64,000 nucleotides of DNA from Leptospira abararensis (GTDB lineage: Bacteria > Spirochaetota > Leptospiria > Leptospirales > Leptospiraceae): assembly GCF_016918735.1 (NCBI RefSeq), contig NZ_JAFFPR010000027.1:124001-188000 (forward strand). The letters are read 5' to 3'. The translations under genes and the position numbers were made by a program. Below the pieces are notes generated by a model. That model worked only from the letters and a program-made list of their open reading frames with translations. It was not told where the DNA came from and made no database searches. Positions 44,808 to 55,108 of the stretch are shown here, one piece after another (position 1 is the first letter of the stretch; each line of letters opens with the position of its first letter).

Positions 44808-45902
44808 TTATAAAAGGGTGCGAATTGTTTCTAGCAACTGTTTGTTTTCTTCTGGGGTTCCTATGGTGATTCGAATGTAATCTTTGGATATTCCCGTAGA
44901 GAAATAACGAATGAGAATGTTCCTTTCTTTTAATTGTAAATAAAGACTTTCCGGAGAGATTCCCACTTTTGGTTTACAAAATAAAAAATTGGTAGAAGAG
45001 TTTGGAATGGAAAATCCTAGGGACTCCAATTCTTTTTTTAACTTTATTCTTTCCTGGATTACAAGAGAACGTTTTTCAAAAAAATATTCTTTGTCTGAGT
45101 ATGAAGCTTCGGCAATCACTTGTTCTAAGATCCCCACATTGTAAGAATCTTTCAGTTTACGAATCCAATTGATTACATCCAGAGATCCGACTAGATAACC
45201 CACCCGAAGTCCTGCAAGCGCATAGGATTTAGAAAAGGTTCGAGATACAACAAGGTTTGGATATGATTTAATTTCCGAAATTAAACTTGCATTAGGTTCT
45301 GTGAAATCAATATATGCTTCATCCGAAAGAACAATGCCTGGAAAATTTTTGACTAAGTTTAAGAGTTTTGATTTCTCTTCTTCGACACCAGTCGGGGCAT
45401 TGGGATGGGCGAAACAAAGTAACTTACCTTTTTCTTTTAATAAAGATTCAAAATCAAAATGTAAATTTGGTAGAAGGGGAACCGCTTTGTAAGTAGCTCC
45501 CACCATCATTTGTTCAGTAATTACTGGGTAATAGGAATACGTAGGCTCTGGTGCCACAACTACATCCCCAGGTCCAATGAGTGTATGGAATAACATCCGT
45601 AAGGCTTCATCAGAACCGTTCGTAACTAATATTTGGTTAGGATCCAAATCATGATCTTTGGCTATGAGCTCTTGTAATTTCCTTGCATGGTAGTTGGGAT
45701 ATTTTCGTAAAACACCTGTTTGTAAAACTTTCTCTACAGCTTCCTTTATTTTTGGTGAAGGTGGGTAGGGGTTTTCGTTGGTATTAAGTTTGATGGTAGA
45801 TGTGCTAAGACCTGGTTGTTCACCCGGAGTGTATGGTTTGAAAGTTAGTAACTCTTTACGCACCAACATTTCCATAGAAAATATTTTGTTTGGACTTGTC
45901 AC
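44808..45902 (-). CDS. hisC: histidinol-phosphate aminotransferase (HisC-type)
   Basis: 364 residues of the class-I/II PLP aminotransferases. KLNTNENPYPPSPKI, NGSDEALRMLFHTLI, AHPNAPTG, LSDEAYIDF and the PLP-lysine FSKSYALAGLRVGYLVG are all present. It converts imidazole-acetol phosphate to histidinol phosphate; HisC enzymes may also act on aromatic amino acids. A GTG start lies four bases after the leuA stop, so it is co-transcribed; an internal ATG at 45875 is an alternative start. Confidence 0.88.
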   Translation of the reverse strand: MTSPNKIFSMEMLVRKELLTFKPYTPGEQPGLSTSTIKLNTNENPYPPSPKIKEAVEKVLQTGVLRKYPNYHARKLQELIAKDHDLDPNQILVTNGSDEALRMLFHTLIGPGDVVVAPEPTYSYYPVITEQMMVGATYKAVPLLPNLHFDFESLLKEKGKLLCFAHPNAPTGVEEEKSKLLNLVKNFPGIVLSDEAYIDFTEPNASLISEIKSYPNLVVSRTFSKSYALAGLRVGYLVGSLDVINWIRKLKDSYNVGILEQVIAEASYSDKEYFFEKRSLVIQERIKLKKELESLGFSIPNSSTNFLFCKPKVGISPESLYLQLKERNILIRYFSTGISKDYIRITIGTPEENKQLLETIRTLL

Positions 45903-45906
45903 AGGC

Positions 45907-47424
45907 TTATAACCGATTCAGGGCATTGATATAGGCTTTCGCACAGGCTTCAATGATGTCCGTGGAATCCCCTTTTCCTACCACTCGTCTTTCCCCATCT
46001 TCTAAAGTCACAGAAGCTTCTGCCATGGCATCGGTTCCTTCCGTCACTGGAGAAATTACAAGTCGAGAAAGGAATGGAGAAAGTCCAGTCACAAGGTTTA
46101 TTGCCTTGAAGATACTATCTACCGGTCCATCTCCATGAGCTTCTCCTTGTTTTGTTTCTCCTTTGATGAGTAATGAAATTTTAGAATCCGGAGTTTTGTT
46201 TGTGCCAGTATTTTGTTCAAAGGAAACTAATCGGTAGGTTTCATCGACTTGGGAACGACTGATTTCTCCTTGAAAAAGGGCCGCAATGTCTTCATCAAAG
46301 ACTTCCTTCTTTTTATCAGCAATCTCGAGGAAACGGTTGTAGGCGTTATCAATTTCTTCCGGTTTGGGATCAAAACCCATGCGGACGATTCGGTCTTTGA
46401 ATCCCGCTCGGCCAGAGTGACGGCCAAGAACCATACGATTGGATTTGAGTCCCACAGATTCAGGCGTCATAATTTCATAAGTTTGTCTATTTTTGATCAC
46501 ACCATCTTGGTGGATTCCAGACTCGTGAGCAAAAGCATTGGTACCCACAATGGCTTTGTTAGGTTGGACTACCATACCTGTTGTGGTTTTTACCAAATGA
46601 GAACCGCGAGTGATGAGAGTAGAATCAATTCTTGTTTCCACTCCAAAGGCATCCTTTCTTGTTTTTAAAGCCATCACCACTTCTTCCATAGCTGTGTTAC
46701 CGGCACGTTCGCCGATCCCGTTGATCGTACATTCAATCTGACGACCTCCCGCAAGAACGGTTGCTAGTGAATTGGCCACAGCAAGACCAAGGTCGTTATG
46801 GCAATGGGCAGAAAAAATCACTTTGTCGGCACCTTTCACTTCCTTTTTAAGGAAACGAAATAGATCCATATATTCTTGTGGGGTGGTATAACCGACCGTA
46901 TCTGGAATGTTAATGGTGGTTGCCCCTTCTTCTATGACAGCTTCGACTAACTCGCGTAAGAAAGACCATTCCGAGCGAGTAGCATCCTCTGGTGAAAACT
47001 CCACGTCGGTGACAAAGTCCCGAGCCATCTTTACGGCAGCTCTTGCCATCTCCAAAACTTCCGAAGGAGACTTACCCAATTTGTGTTTCATGTGGATGGG
47101 AGAGGAAGCAATGAAGGTATGAATTCGTTTGAGTTTGGCCGGTTTTAGAGCATCACGTGCGGCTTCTAGATCAGGACGAAGGCTCCTTGCGAGTCCACAA
47201 ATGATTGGACCTTCGATTTCCCGAGCGATTCTTTCTACAGCTTTGAATTGTACAGGAGAAGAAACGGGAAATCCAGCTTCGATGATATCGACTTTCATTC
47301 GGGCAAGGTGTTGGGCAATTTCCACCTTTTCATCTTCGCTCATCGCAGCCCCGGGGCATTGTTCCCCGTCCCTTAGAGTGGTATCAAATATACGTACGAA
47401 ATCTTCCATCTCCTTCCAGATCAT
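45907..47424 (-). CDS. leuA: 2-isopropylmalate synthase
   Basis: 505 residues, full length. The HMGL-like catalytic domain starts VRIFDTTLRDGEQCPGA and includes the metal motif HCHNDLGLAVANSLA and GIGERAGNTAMEEV. The C-terminal regulatory domain has GHGDGPVDSIFKAI-type spacing (HGDGPVDSIFKAINLV) and binds leucine. It makes 2-isopropylmalate from acetyl-CoA and 2-ketoisovalerate. Leptospira also uses a related citramalate synthase; the sequence here looks like ordinary LeuA. The ATG at 47424 is used; ATG 47409 is possible. Confidence 0.93.
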   Translation of the reverse strand: MIWKEMEDFVRIFDTTLRDGEQCPGAAMSEDEKVEIAQHLARMKVDIIEAGFPVSSPVQFKAVERIAREIEGPIICGLARSLRPDLEAARDALKPAKLKRIHTFIASSPIHMKHKLGKSPSEVLEMARAAVKMARDFVTDVEFSPEDATRSEWSFLRELVEAVIEEGATTINIPDTVGYTTPQEYMDLFRFLKKEVKGADKVIFSAHCHNDLGLAVANSLATVLAGGRQIECTINGIGERAGNTAMEEVVMALKTRKDAFGVETRIDSTLITRGSHLVKTTTGMVVQPNKAIVGTNAFAHESGIHQDGVIKNRQTYEIMTPESVGLKSNRMVLGRHSGRAGFKDRIVRMGFDPKPEEIDNAYNRFLEIADKKKEVFDEDIAALFQGEISRSQVDETYRLVSFEQNTGTNKTPDSKISLLIKGETKQGEAHGDGPVDSIFKAINLVTGLSPFLSRLVISPVTEGTDAMAEASVTLEDGERRVVGKGDSTDIIEACAKAYINALNRL

Positions 47425-47433
47425 AGGTTCGCT

Positions 47434-48801
47434 TCACTCTGTCAAGTGAGTATGGAATGCACCAGTGATCCAATGGTAGGGTTTCCCATCTTTCCCTATA
47501 GGGATTGGGTTTTGTTTTCCTTCGCTCCAAAACCGGATGGGTTTTTCCAAATCATAGGTCACTTCCTTGTCTGTGATGGAGGATAACCTGGATTGAACTT
47601 CTGCTCTTGGATACGGTAGGTAGAAATGGAAGACCATCACACCTCCCAGGGCCAAAAAAAGAACCCAGTGGGAAATCTTCTTAGTAAAAGGAACAAGGAC
47701 CCAGGTGATTCCAAACAGGGCAAAGAACCAGAGGGGAAATAAATACCGAATGGGATAAGGATGGAGGTAAGTGAACCTTCCCACAAGTAGGAGGAGTCCG
47801 ACTAGGACTGGAAAAAAGACAATAAGGAGGTGGCGAATGAGTTTAGGAAATTTTGGATAACTAAAAAAGAGCAAACCCATTAATAAGAGAATCGATTTTC
47901 CTTGGTAGTAGATATGTTTCGAAAAGTCCCAAAGATAAGTTCCCGAGAGTTGCAAACTACTTTCTAATGTTTGGCGTGTTAGATAATTCCCGAGAATTTG
48001 GAAACTTCCGGGAATCTGAAAGATCTGTTTCAAACCGAGGAATGCGAGTTCATTGAAGAGAATAAATAGGAAGCTTAAAATCCAAAAACGTTTCTTTTGG
48101 AAGTAAGAAATTCTCTCAGAGAGAGGCCTCTTCGAATCCCAAATTCGAACCACAAAAAATGAGAGGACACCCACAGAAAACGAAAAACGGTCCGAAAGAT
48201 AAAGCAGGGAAAAACTGGAGAAAAAGAAGGCAGTTAAATGATTGGGAAGGTATTGGTGAGATCCATTTCCTAGGTGATCCTTTTCTCTGTCGTTTAACAC
48301 CGAATAAAGGTACATGGCAAGAAGAAGTGAGAAAAAAAAACCCGTGCTGTGGTGTGCCTGCGATAGGAAATATACCAACGGAAGGGGATTGTCACCGATC
48401 CAATATCCGAGGAAAGAGACTAGGGTCAAAAGAAACTCGAAAAGAAAGAGAAACTCTAATGACTCTGTTTTGGTTGCATACTTAGAAATAAAAAAGGAAA
48501 TTCCGAGTAACACAAAAAACATTTGGAGGGTTCCATATGCTGAAGGAATATATAAAAAGGGAACCAAGGGATAAAGAATTAAGTTTAAAAATAAATCAGG
48601 AAAAAAATAGGGTGATGGAGGCAAATACCAGTGAAACATCCCTTGTTCCGAAAATACATCCTTTAAAAGTAAAGGAAGGTAAAGACTGTCTGCGGAATGG
48701 AGTGGTTCGAAATAAATAGTTTCGCATAACAAGAAATTAATGATGCCGGAAACCAAAAAGAATAAAAAAAAATAAAATCGCGATGGGGATTGGATCGACA
48801 T
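47434..48801 (-). CDS. polytopic membrane protein, possible GT-C glycosyltransferase
   Basis: 455 residues with about 11 helices. An Asp-containing first loop (FEPLHSADSLYLPLLLKDVF) resembles that of GT-C enzymes, and the C-terminal end is a short soluble tail (KPIRFWSEGKQNPIP). I see no diagnostic motif, so the transferase idea is weak. ATG start at 48801, transcribed toward leuA, which starts 9 bases further on. Confidence 0.55.
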   Translation of the reverse strand: MSIQSPSRFYFFLFFLVSGIINFLLCETIYFEPLHSADSLYLPLLLKDVFSEQGMFHWYLPPSPYFFPDLFLNLILYPLVPFLYIPSAYGTLQMFFVLLGISFFISKYATKTESLEFLFLFEFLLTLVSFLGYWIGDNPLPLVYFLSQAHHSTGFFFSLLLAMYLYSVLNDREKDHLGNGSHQYLPNHLTAFFFSSFSLLYLSDRFSFSVGVLSFFVVRIWDSKRPLSERISYFQKKRFWILSFLFILFNELAFLGLKQIFQIPGSFQILGNYLTRQTLESSLQLSGTYLWDFSKHIYYQGKSILLLMGLLFFSYPKFPKLIRHLLIVFFPVLVGLLLLVGRFTYLHPYPIRYLFPLWFFALFGITWVLVPFTKKISHWVLFLALGGVMVFHFYLPYPRAEVQSRLSSITDKEVTYDLEKPIRFWSEGKQNPIPIGKDGKPYHWITGAFHTHLTE

Positions 48802-48850
48802 AGGAATCTAAAAAGCGAACCTCAACATAACGAAAAGATTTTCTTGCATA

Positions 48851-49216
48851 ATGAATGATAACAAAAACATAGATTTATTCTTTCCTCAGTTCTTCTCTGT
48901 CAATTTAGACGGCGGCGAGGATACAACGATTCCAATCCGATTTTACCAATCGTTTCTCGGGGCGACTGTCCTAAAAGAAAGTTTTGGTCATTCGGAATTG
49001 AAATTGAAATCGGGGGAATGTTTGGTTTTTTCCAAAGCTACAGAACATTGTCCGGTGCGTAAAGGAACCATCACAGTGAGTTGTGACAAATCCATACGCA
49101 ACCATCCCAATTTCTCTTCGCTGAAACTTGTAATCTCCATTCCAGAAAAACCATACGCATTATATGAAGATCCTTGGGGAAATTGGATCTGGATTTATTT
49201 TTTAGATTCTAAATAG
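48851..49216 (+). CDS. VOC/glyoxalase-like small protein
   Basis: 121 residues. Two beta-alpha-beta halves with RFYQSFLGATVLKES and a C-terminal EDPWGNWIWIYF, as in vicinal-oxygen-chelate proteins. The metal-binding His/Glu set is not complete, so it may be non-enzymatic. Its 3' end overlaps the glycerophosphodiesterase gene by 22 bases. Confidence 0.65.
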   Translation: MNDNKNIDLFFPQFFSVNLDGGEDTTIPIRFYQSFLGATVLKESFGHSELKLKSGECLVFSKATEHCPVRKGTITVSCDKSIRNHPNFSSLKLVISIPEKPYALYEDPWGNWIWIYFLDSK

Positions 49217-49965
49217 GAAGCCAAACGATCGGGAAAGTCAGTGATTAGACCGGCCACTCCCACTTCAATTAACTGGTTCCATTCTTCTTCCGTATTGGTG
49301 GTATAAGGAATCACAAGTAACGACTCTTCCTTTAGGCCTTGAACAAACTCTTTTGTACATGCCGAAAGATGAGGAAGAATTAAATCCGGCTCATAATCCA
49401 TGTAATTCTTGTTTAGCGAATCTCCATTTTCCACGAGAAGGCCACGTAATACTTCGGGTTCTTCGATTCTGATCAGATCCACAAGATCCCAATCAAAACT
49501 ACTGACCCAAATGCGATCACTTAGTTTGTATTTCCGAATCAGTTTGACAAGGGCCGATGTTAGAGCCTGCCTTTCCTCTTTTTTACCTTCACTTTTCATT
49601 TCAATATCAAAAACAGTATTTTCGGGAAGAGTTTGGATGACTTGAGAGAGTGTTGGAATTTGTTCTCCTTCAAAGGCTTCTTCAAAAAAACTTCCTGCAT
49701 CGAGTTCCGCAAGAGCCCGGTATTTATAATCAGCCACTTTTCCTTTTCCATCGGTGGTTCGATCCACAGTGAAGTCATGGATGACCACAAGTTCGCCAGA
49801 GGCACAAAGCATGGTATCCAATTCAAAAAATCTTGTGGAATCAGATCCCACAAGAAAGGATACAAGGGTGTTTTCTGGAGCAAGACCCCTTGCCCCCCGA
49901 TGTCCAATGTTTGCTGGAGTTTTTCCGAGGATGGCTTTGATTCTTTCGATTCTTGGTTGGAACAT
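49195..49965 (-). CDS. glycerophosphodiester phosphodiesterase
   Basis: 256 residues. Conserved GHRGARGLAPENTL carries the catalytic His and Arg; ELDTMLCASGELVVIHDFTVDRTTDG carries the metal Glu/Asp and second His. A later FDIEMKSE fits the family. It hydrolyses deacylated phospholipids to glycerol-3-phosphate and an alcohol. There is no signal peptide, so it is cytoplasmic (UgpQ-like). It follows the yhhQ-like gene by seven bases. Confidence 0.92.
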   Translation of the reverse strand: MFQPRIERIKAILGKTPANIGHRGARGLAPENTLVSFLVGSDSTRFFELDTMLCASGELVVIHDFTVDRTTDGKGKVADYKYRALAELDAGSFFEEAFEGEQIPTLSQVIQTLPENTVFDIEMKSEGKKEERQALTSALVKLIRKYKLSDRIWVSSFDWDLVDLIRIEEPEVLRGLLVENGDSLNKNYMDYEPDLILPHLSACTKEFVQGLKEESLLVIPYTTNTEEEWNQLIEVGVAGLITDFPDRLASYLESKK

Positions 49966-49972
49966 AGTCGCC

Positions 49973-50797
49973 TTACCCTGGTTGGATGGTGGATTCCAAT
50001 CCTTCTTCTTCCATGGCTGATCGGAACATTTGGTTTTTCAAAGTTTCTCCCAAATAACGGTCAATGTAGATATGGATGGCATAGAGAAGAGGTGTAATGA
50101 GGATAGCCACACCCATTTTGTATAAAAAGTTTGTGTTGGCAATGGCGATCAGTTTGGAGACGGGATGGTATTTGCCGAGAGCGATAAAGATCACCACATA
50201 AGAATCAATCAGTTGGGAGATGATGGTGGAACCGGTAGCCCTTAGCCAAATGTGTTTACCGGCAGTTTTTTTCCTAAGGAAATGGAAGGTATGGAGGTCA
50301 ATCATCTGCCCAATCATATAAGCAATGATGGATCCTAAAATCACAAGGCCAGAATTGGCAAACACCCGTTCAAAGGAGGCATCATCAATCGGGGATTCGG
50401 GACTTGCCGGAATTTGGATGTCGATCACAATAAGAAGGTAAGCAAGTCCAATCATCACCATTCCAAGAAAGGTTGTGGCTCGTACTACCTTTCTACCATA
50501 GTATTCGTTTAAAAGGTCTGTGATGATAAAAGTGACTGGAAAAGGGATAACCCCCATAGTCATTGTGAATCCGAAGGCAAAAAATAATTTACTACCGGTA
50601 AGTTCCGCAAGCAAAAGAAAGGTTAGAAAAAAACTAAGAAGAACCGTATATAGAATGACCGGTTTTTGTTTGAGAACATGCATAAATTTCTTTTTCCTTT
50701 CCTTCGAATTTAGACTAGGAGAGAATCCCTCCTGAAAAATCATGGGATGAGAAATAGGGTCTTGCGTGTTTCGAATATTCTCTACTCTTTTTTTCAT
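49973..50797 (-). CDS. YhhQ/VUT-family queuosine-precursor transporter
   Basis: 274 residues with six membrane helices after a hydrophilic N-terminal stretch of about 40. The family pattern is FPVTFIITDLLNEYYGRKVVRATTFLG and, near the end, IISQLIDSYVVIFIALG. It imports pre-queuosine intermediates used for tRNA modification. An in-frame ATG at MHVLKQKP (residue 39) could be the true start. Confidence 0.85.
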   Translation of the reverse strand: MKKRVENIRNTQDPISHPMIFQEGFSPSLNSKERKKKFMHVLKQKPVILYTVLLSFFLTFLLLAELTGSKLFFAFGFTMTMGVIPFPVTFIITDLLNEYYGRKVVRATTFLGMVMIGLAYLLIVIDIQIPASPESPIDDASFERVFANSGLVILGSIIAYMIGQMIDLHTFHFLRKKTAGKHIWLRATGSTIISQLIDSYVVIFIALGKYHPVSKLIAIANTNFLYKMGVAILITPLLYAIHIYIDRYLGETLKNQMFRSAMEEEGLESTIQPG

Positions 50798-50828
50798 CCG
50801 CGTTCGATAATCACACTAGAAGTAATAT

Positions 50829-52400
50829 ATGTCCGAATCTGAAAACTCATCCTCTTCCAAACATCCTCTGTCTAATGCAGCTAAATATTCCTTATTATTT
50901 GCCTCTTGGGTCTTTTTATCCGCCATCTCCTTCTATTTAGGAATGAACTTAATCCAAAATAACGGTACAGCCCTTGTGTTAAAAGACAGTGCCAAAACGG
51001 GAAATGCCAACCCAAGTGTTGTGGAAGCTTCCACTCCCTCGCTTGGCACTCCTTCCGAGATGGAAACAAAAGAAAACACAGAGTTACAAACAACACAAAC
51101 TGTAGAAGAATCTGCGGATTTGCCAAACTTTCTTCCCGATGAAAACGTATCTTTTCGTTCCTCCGCCTGGTCCACTGATTGGACAGCGATGAAAAAAACA
51201 GTTCATCTCTACAACGAAATCCATCCCTTCATTTATACCATGAAAGGGGGACTTTCTAATAACGGAGAATTGATTTCTAGTTGGTCTAGTACTTCCAAGA
51301 AAGAACGAGTTCTGGAACTGCGTGCGTTAAATCCAAAAGTGAAAATCATTCCGACTATCTTTCGCTGGGAAAATCCAAAGGAAAAAATCCAAGAAAACAT
51401 TGGAATGGGTGGGAGAAACGACATCCGTGACCACCACATCCAAGTCATCGTAAATGAAATTATGACTTATGGTTATGATGGAATTGATATTGATTATGAA
51501 GGAATGTCCTGCGACAAAAAAGAAAAGTTTGAAGAGTTTTTTGCCCTTCTTGCCCGGGAAGTTCATAAAAAAGGAAAACTGATTTCTGTTGCGGTACACC
51601 CGAAAACTCCTGCGGAAAAAACAAAAAAGAAAGAACTGAATTGCCGTGGCCTTTCCAAGCCAATCGCTCTTGATTTTCGTGAAAATTGGAGAGGGCCCAC
51701 TACACATGATTATGCGTTCCTTGCCAAACATGCGGATCGGGTGAAAATTATGGCCTATGAGCTCCACCCTCGTAAATACCATAACCCAGGTCCTGGACCC
51801 CAAGCACCGAATGTTTGGTTAAAAGAAATCATTACATATGCCAAAAAAAGAGTGCCCATGCATAAACTTTATATGGCCATTCCCACTTATGGATATGATT
51901 GGGCTCTCAATTGCAAATCTTCTGCCAAAGCCATTTATCATTCCGATGCCCAAAGGATCAAAGCAGGGGTACATAAAAATCGCCAACCCACGGATATCAA
52001 TCGGATCTTAAATGAAGAGAACAAAGTGGCTAGTTGGAGAAATTTATCTAAGTTTTCTGACATTCATAAGAATCGCGCTTATGAAGATCCATCCCTTTGG
52101 TATACCAGTGGTGGTTGCGACCGAGTGGCTTTTTATATGAACCGAAAAGCCTTTGAAGAAAAAATGACCCTTCTTCGTAAGTACGATTTGGGTGGATTTT
52201 CTTTCTGGCAACTCGTGACCGACAATGATCCAGAAATCAATGTTTACTTAAGCAAACTGGTCCAAGGCCAACTCCCTCCAGTCGAAAAAGCTAAAGAGGA
52301 AGAGGAACCAAAGGAAGAAACAACAACTCCAATGAGTGATTCCAAAGAAGCTTTAAAAGTATCCGATTCCAAATCTAAAGCCAAAACAAAAAAGTTTTAA
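50829..52400 (+). CDS. GH18-family glycoside hydrolase, membrane-anchored
   Basis: 523 residues. A single membrane helix at about 17-38 anchors it. A Ser/Thr-rich linker precedes the GH18 barrel (about 110-470), which has the catalytic YGYDGIDIDYEG motif near residue 220 and IPTYGYDWALN. The C-terminal tail is Lys/Glu-rich. The YaaH/YdhD-like GH18 enzymes cut peptidoglycan; chitin is the other substrate. No signal cleavage site is obvious. ATG start; tsaC follows after one base. Confidence 0.85.
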   Translation: MSESENSSSSKHPLSNAAKYSLLFASWVFLSAISFYLGMNLIQNNGTALVLKDSAKTGNANPSVVEASTPSLGTPSEMETKENTELQTTQTVEESADLPNFLPDENVSFRSSAWSTDWTAMKKTVHLYNEIHPFIYTMKGGLSNNGELISSWSSTSKKERVLELRALNPKVKIIPTIFRWENPKEKIQENIGMGGRNDIRDHHIQVIVNEIMTYGYDGIDIDYEGMSCDKKEKFEEFFALLAREVHKKGKLISVAVHPKTPAEKTKKKELNCRGLSKPIALDFRENWRGPTTHDYAFLAKHADRVKIMAYELHPRKYHNPGPGPQAPNVWLKEIITYAKKRVPMHKLYMAIPTYGYDWALNCKSSAKAIYHSDAQRIKAGVHKNRQPTDINRILNEENKVASWRNLSKFSDIHKNRAYEDPSLWYTSGGCDRVAFYMNRKAFEEKMTLLRKYDLGGFSFWQLVTDNDPEINVYLSKLVQGQLPPVEKAKEEEEPKEETTTPMSDSKEALKVSDSKSKAKTKKF

Positions 52401-52401
52401 A

Positions 52402-53409
52402 ATGAAAACCTTAATCTCTTCGGATGTACGTTTGCTTGCGAACCTCATCCAAGAGGGAAAGGTCGTTGTGTTTCCCACAGAAACTGTCTATGGAATTGGG
52501 GCTTCCACAAGGCTTGAGTCGGCTTGTCTCCGAGTGTATGAAATCAAAGGAAGGCCCAAAGATAATCCTCTCATTGCTCATTTCCATTCTATCGAATCCA
52601 TTGCCGCCGTATGTGAGTTAGGGGATGTTGGTAGAGCGTTATTGGAACGTTTTTCTCCAGGTCCTCTCACTCTCATCCTTCCTAAAAAAGACAAATCCCT
52701 TTTTCCAAAGGAATTGGATACACTCGCCGTAAGGATTCCTAAAAGTCCAGTGGTTCGAGAATGGATTGAACTTTCTCTGGGACCGGTCTCTGCCCCCTCA
52801 GCCAATCTATCGGGTAGGCCTTCTTTAACCAAACTAAGTGATGTTTTGCGATACTTTGACGGGGTGGTGGACGGAATCCTTATCGCTGAGGAGCCGAGTT
52901 TCGGGATTGAATCCACGGTAGTAAGCCTTGTGGGAAAAACTCCGGTATTACTACGGCCCGGATCCATTGAGTCGAATGAACTTCTGAAAATTCTCCCTGA
53001 CCTTTGGATTCCAGGGTCTGGTTCCCAAAAGGAGACAGATTCCGTTCCCTTAAGCCCCGGAACAAAATACAAACATTATGCTCCCACAGCCCGTGTGATT
53101 TTGGCATCCAAAGAGGAATTCGAATTTAGTTTAAAGACAATGAATGAATCCAAGTCCACTGCATGGATTGGATTTTCGTTCGAAGAGATAGAGCTCAATG
53201 AGGGAAATAAACTTGGTAATCTTCATCCGATATTCAAAAGCGATCGTTTCTGCTTTGTATCCTCTAATGAAGATTATGCGTCTAAACTCTACGCTTTTTT
53301 TGAAGCCTGTGACTTCGCAGGAATCGATACAATATTTTGCGAAGTTCCCAAACTCGGTAAAGGAGAAGAGGGCCTTCGCAATCGATTGGAGAAGGCTATC
53401 AGTAGTTAA
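52402..53409 (+). CDS. tsaC: threonylcarbamoyl-AMP synthase (Sua5 type)
   Basis: 335 residues, so the longer Sua5 form. The YrdC domain (about 1-200) has PTETVYGIGA, KGRPKDNPLI and SAPSANLSGRPS; a C-terminal Sua5 domain follows from about 230. It makes threonylcarbamoyl-AMP for the universal t6A modification of tRNA. The ATG is one base after the GH18 stop. Confidence 0.93.
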   Translation: MKTLISSDVRLLANLIQEGKVVVFPTETVYGIGASTRLESACLRVYEIKGRPKDNPLIAHFHSIESIAAVCELGDVGRALLERFSPGPLTLILPKKDKSLFPKELDTLAVRIPKSPVVREWIELSLGPVSAPSANLSGRPSLTKLSDVLRYFDGVVDGILIAEEPSFGIESTVVSLVGKTPVLLRPGSIESNELLKILPDLWIPGSGSQKETDSVPLSPGTKYKHYAPTARVILASKEEFEFSLKTMNESKSTAWIGFSFEEIELNEGNKLGNLHPIFKSDRFCFVSSNEDYASKLYAFFEACDFAGIDTIFCEVPKLGKGEEGLRNRLEKAISS

Positions 53410-53433
53410 CTTTTAGAAACCTTAAATTCCCAA

Positions 53434-55068
53434 TTATCTTCTGTTTTTCCATGCGAGACGAATGGGGGATAGGAGTGAGATCTCGTTTAGTGATTCTAAA
53501 GTTTTTAATTCAGAAATCAGTCCGCCAAGAATGGGAATTTTGTTTCTTAGATTGTAAGCAGGAAGTTCTTCTGTGAGAAGGATCGGTTTTCCACCTAATC
53601 TTTCTTTCACTTCATGAACTGCATCTAAAAGCCCTCCGAGTGAATCCACAATCCGGTTTTCCACAGTTGGCAAATACACTCTCCCCATTCCAATTTTTGG
53701 AAGGTCTTCTAAAGGAATTTTTCTTCCTTCGGCCACACGCCTATAAAACAAACCTTCGATCTTTTTGATTTGAGATTCTAGATACTGAACACTTTGTTTG
53801 GAAAGGGGTTGGAATTCAGAATGGATGTCTCGAAAAGGATAAAATCCAACGGCCTCTTTATTCAATTGAAACTTTTTGTATAATTTTTGTAGATTGGCTC
53901 GGATACTCACTGCACCAATGGAACCTGTAATACAAACGGGAGATGCCGTGATATGATCTACCGCCGAACCAAGGTAATACCCACCGCTCGCAACAGTATC
54001 TTTAAAATAAGCGGTAACAATTTTGGTTTTCTTTAATTCTAGGATCTCTTGGTGGATTTGTTCGGAATAAAACGCGGACCCGCCAGGTGAGGAAATTTCT
54101 AAGATCACTGCTTTGATTTTTTTGTCTTCAGAAAGAGCTTTTAGATTGGGAATGAGTGAGAAGGCTTCAATTTTTCCATTTTCTCTATGTTTATGTAAAA
54201 AATCACCTCCAGAGATTCCTCCTTCTAAAGGAAGGATCACTACTTCAGCCTTTCGTTTGGGAAGGATGCGAAATTCTTTGATTTTGTAGTGTAGGGACGG
54301 ATAGTTTCCAGAAAACACCTTTCTGTCATCAGAAAAGAATTCTGTTTCTGTTTTGATTCCTTGGATGATACCAGCTGACAGAAGTTCATCGGAAGATAGC
54401 ATTGGTCTATAGAAAATAGGCTCTAATGATTTTTTTCCATTGGTAAGGGCAGTTAGGATTACTTTTCGTAAATCCAAAACCAAAGTTTCTAAATTCTTTT
54501 TTGCTTCTTTAGAAAACTCACCCCTAGTGAAACTTTCGGCAAAGGATTTGTAGGGACCGGAGGCAAAGGCTTGGACTTCAATCCCCCAGGTTTTCAAAAA
54601 CTTACCAAAAAACATTGGTTCGGCGCTTGGTAATAAAACCATAAATTCGGATTCTGGAGCCAAATAACTTTCTGTAGCTGCAGTGAGTAAAAGGAGAGTT
54701 CCGACTCCACCTTCTTTGGCAAAGATTCGGACTTTTTTACCTGAATCTTTAATGGCAATGAGTTGGTTTCTCACTTCATAGAACTCAGAGAGAGTCCATT
54801 CCAGAGGGGGAAGGGAGATATCTAAGGTTTTGATTTTCCCATTTTTTTGGATGAGTTTGAGAAGGATGAGGAGTTCTAATCTTGTGACGGTTTCTTCCTT
54901 ACCCTGAAATTTTTTGACTAAGTAAGACTTGTAAGAATCTTCAAAAACGGCAGGAAATTCCAGTTCATAGACCTCGCGTCCTCGTTGGAAAACTAGGCTT
55001 AGACGTAGGTATAACTGATACAGAAGGCGAAAGGGCAAAAAAAGTATCAAAAAAAGAATGCGAAACAC
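53434..55068 (-). CDS. sppA: signal peptide peptidase SppA, 67K type
   Basis: 544 residues, with two tandem ClpP-like domains. The N-terminal domain keeps the general-base Lys in [17 protein letters not shown]; the C-terminal domain keeps the nucleophile in [16 protein letters not shown] and the GSIGAV segment. An N-terminal hydrophobic helix anchors it. It digests signal peptides in the membrane. The GTG at 55068 with AGAGG eight bases upstream is chosen; the longer open frame would run through uvrA's start. Confidence 0.9.
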   Translation of the reverse strand: MFRILFLILFLPFRLLYQLYLRLSLVFQRGREVYELEFPAVFEDSYKSYLVKKFQGKEETVTRLELLILLKLIQKNGKIKTLDISLPPLEWTLSEFYEVRNQLIAIKDSGKKVRIFAKEGGVGTLLLLTAATESYLAPESEFMVLLPSAEPMFFGKFLKTWGIEVQAFASGPYKSFAESFTRGEFSKEAKKNLETLVLDLRKVILTALTNGKKSLEPIFYRPMLSSDELLSAGIIQGIKTETEFFSDDRKVFSGNYPSLHYKIKEFRILPKRKAEVVILPLEGGISGGDFLHKHRENGKIEAFSLIPNLKALSEDKKIKAVILEISSPGGSAFYSEQIHQEILELKKTKIVTAYFKDTVASGGYYLGSAVDHITASPVCITGSIGAVSIRANLQKLYKKFQLNKEAVGFYPFRDIHSEFQPLSKQSVQYLESQIKKIEGLFYRRVAEGRKIPLEDLPKIGMGRVYLPTVENRIVDSLGGLLDAVHEVKERLGGKPILLTEELPAYNLRNKIPILGGLISELKTLESLNEISLLSPIRLAWKNRR

Positions 55069-55108
55069 GGGCGAACCTCTTCCGTCATTTCTTAAAATTC
55101 TTTCCAGA

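Noticed and set aside
46249..46668. 139-residue plus-strand frame inside leuA
   Set aside because: Antisense to conserved LeuA catalytic sequence, with no domain or start signal.
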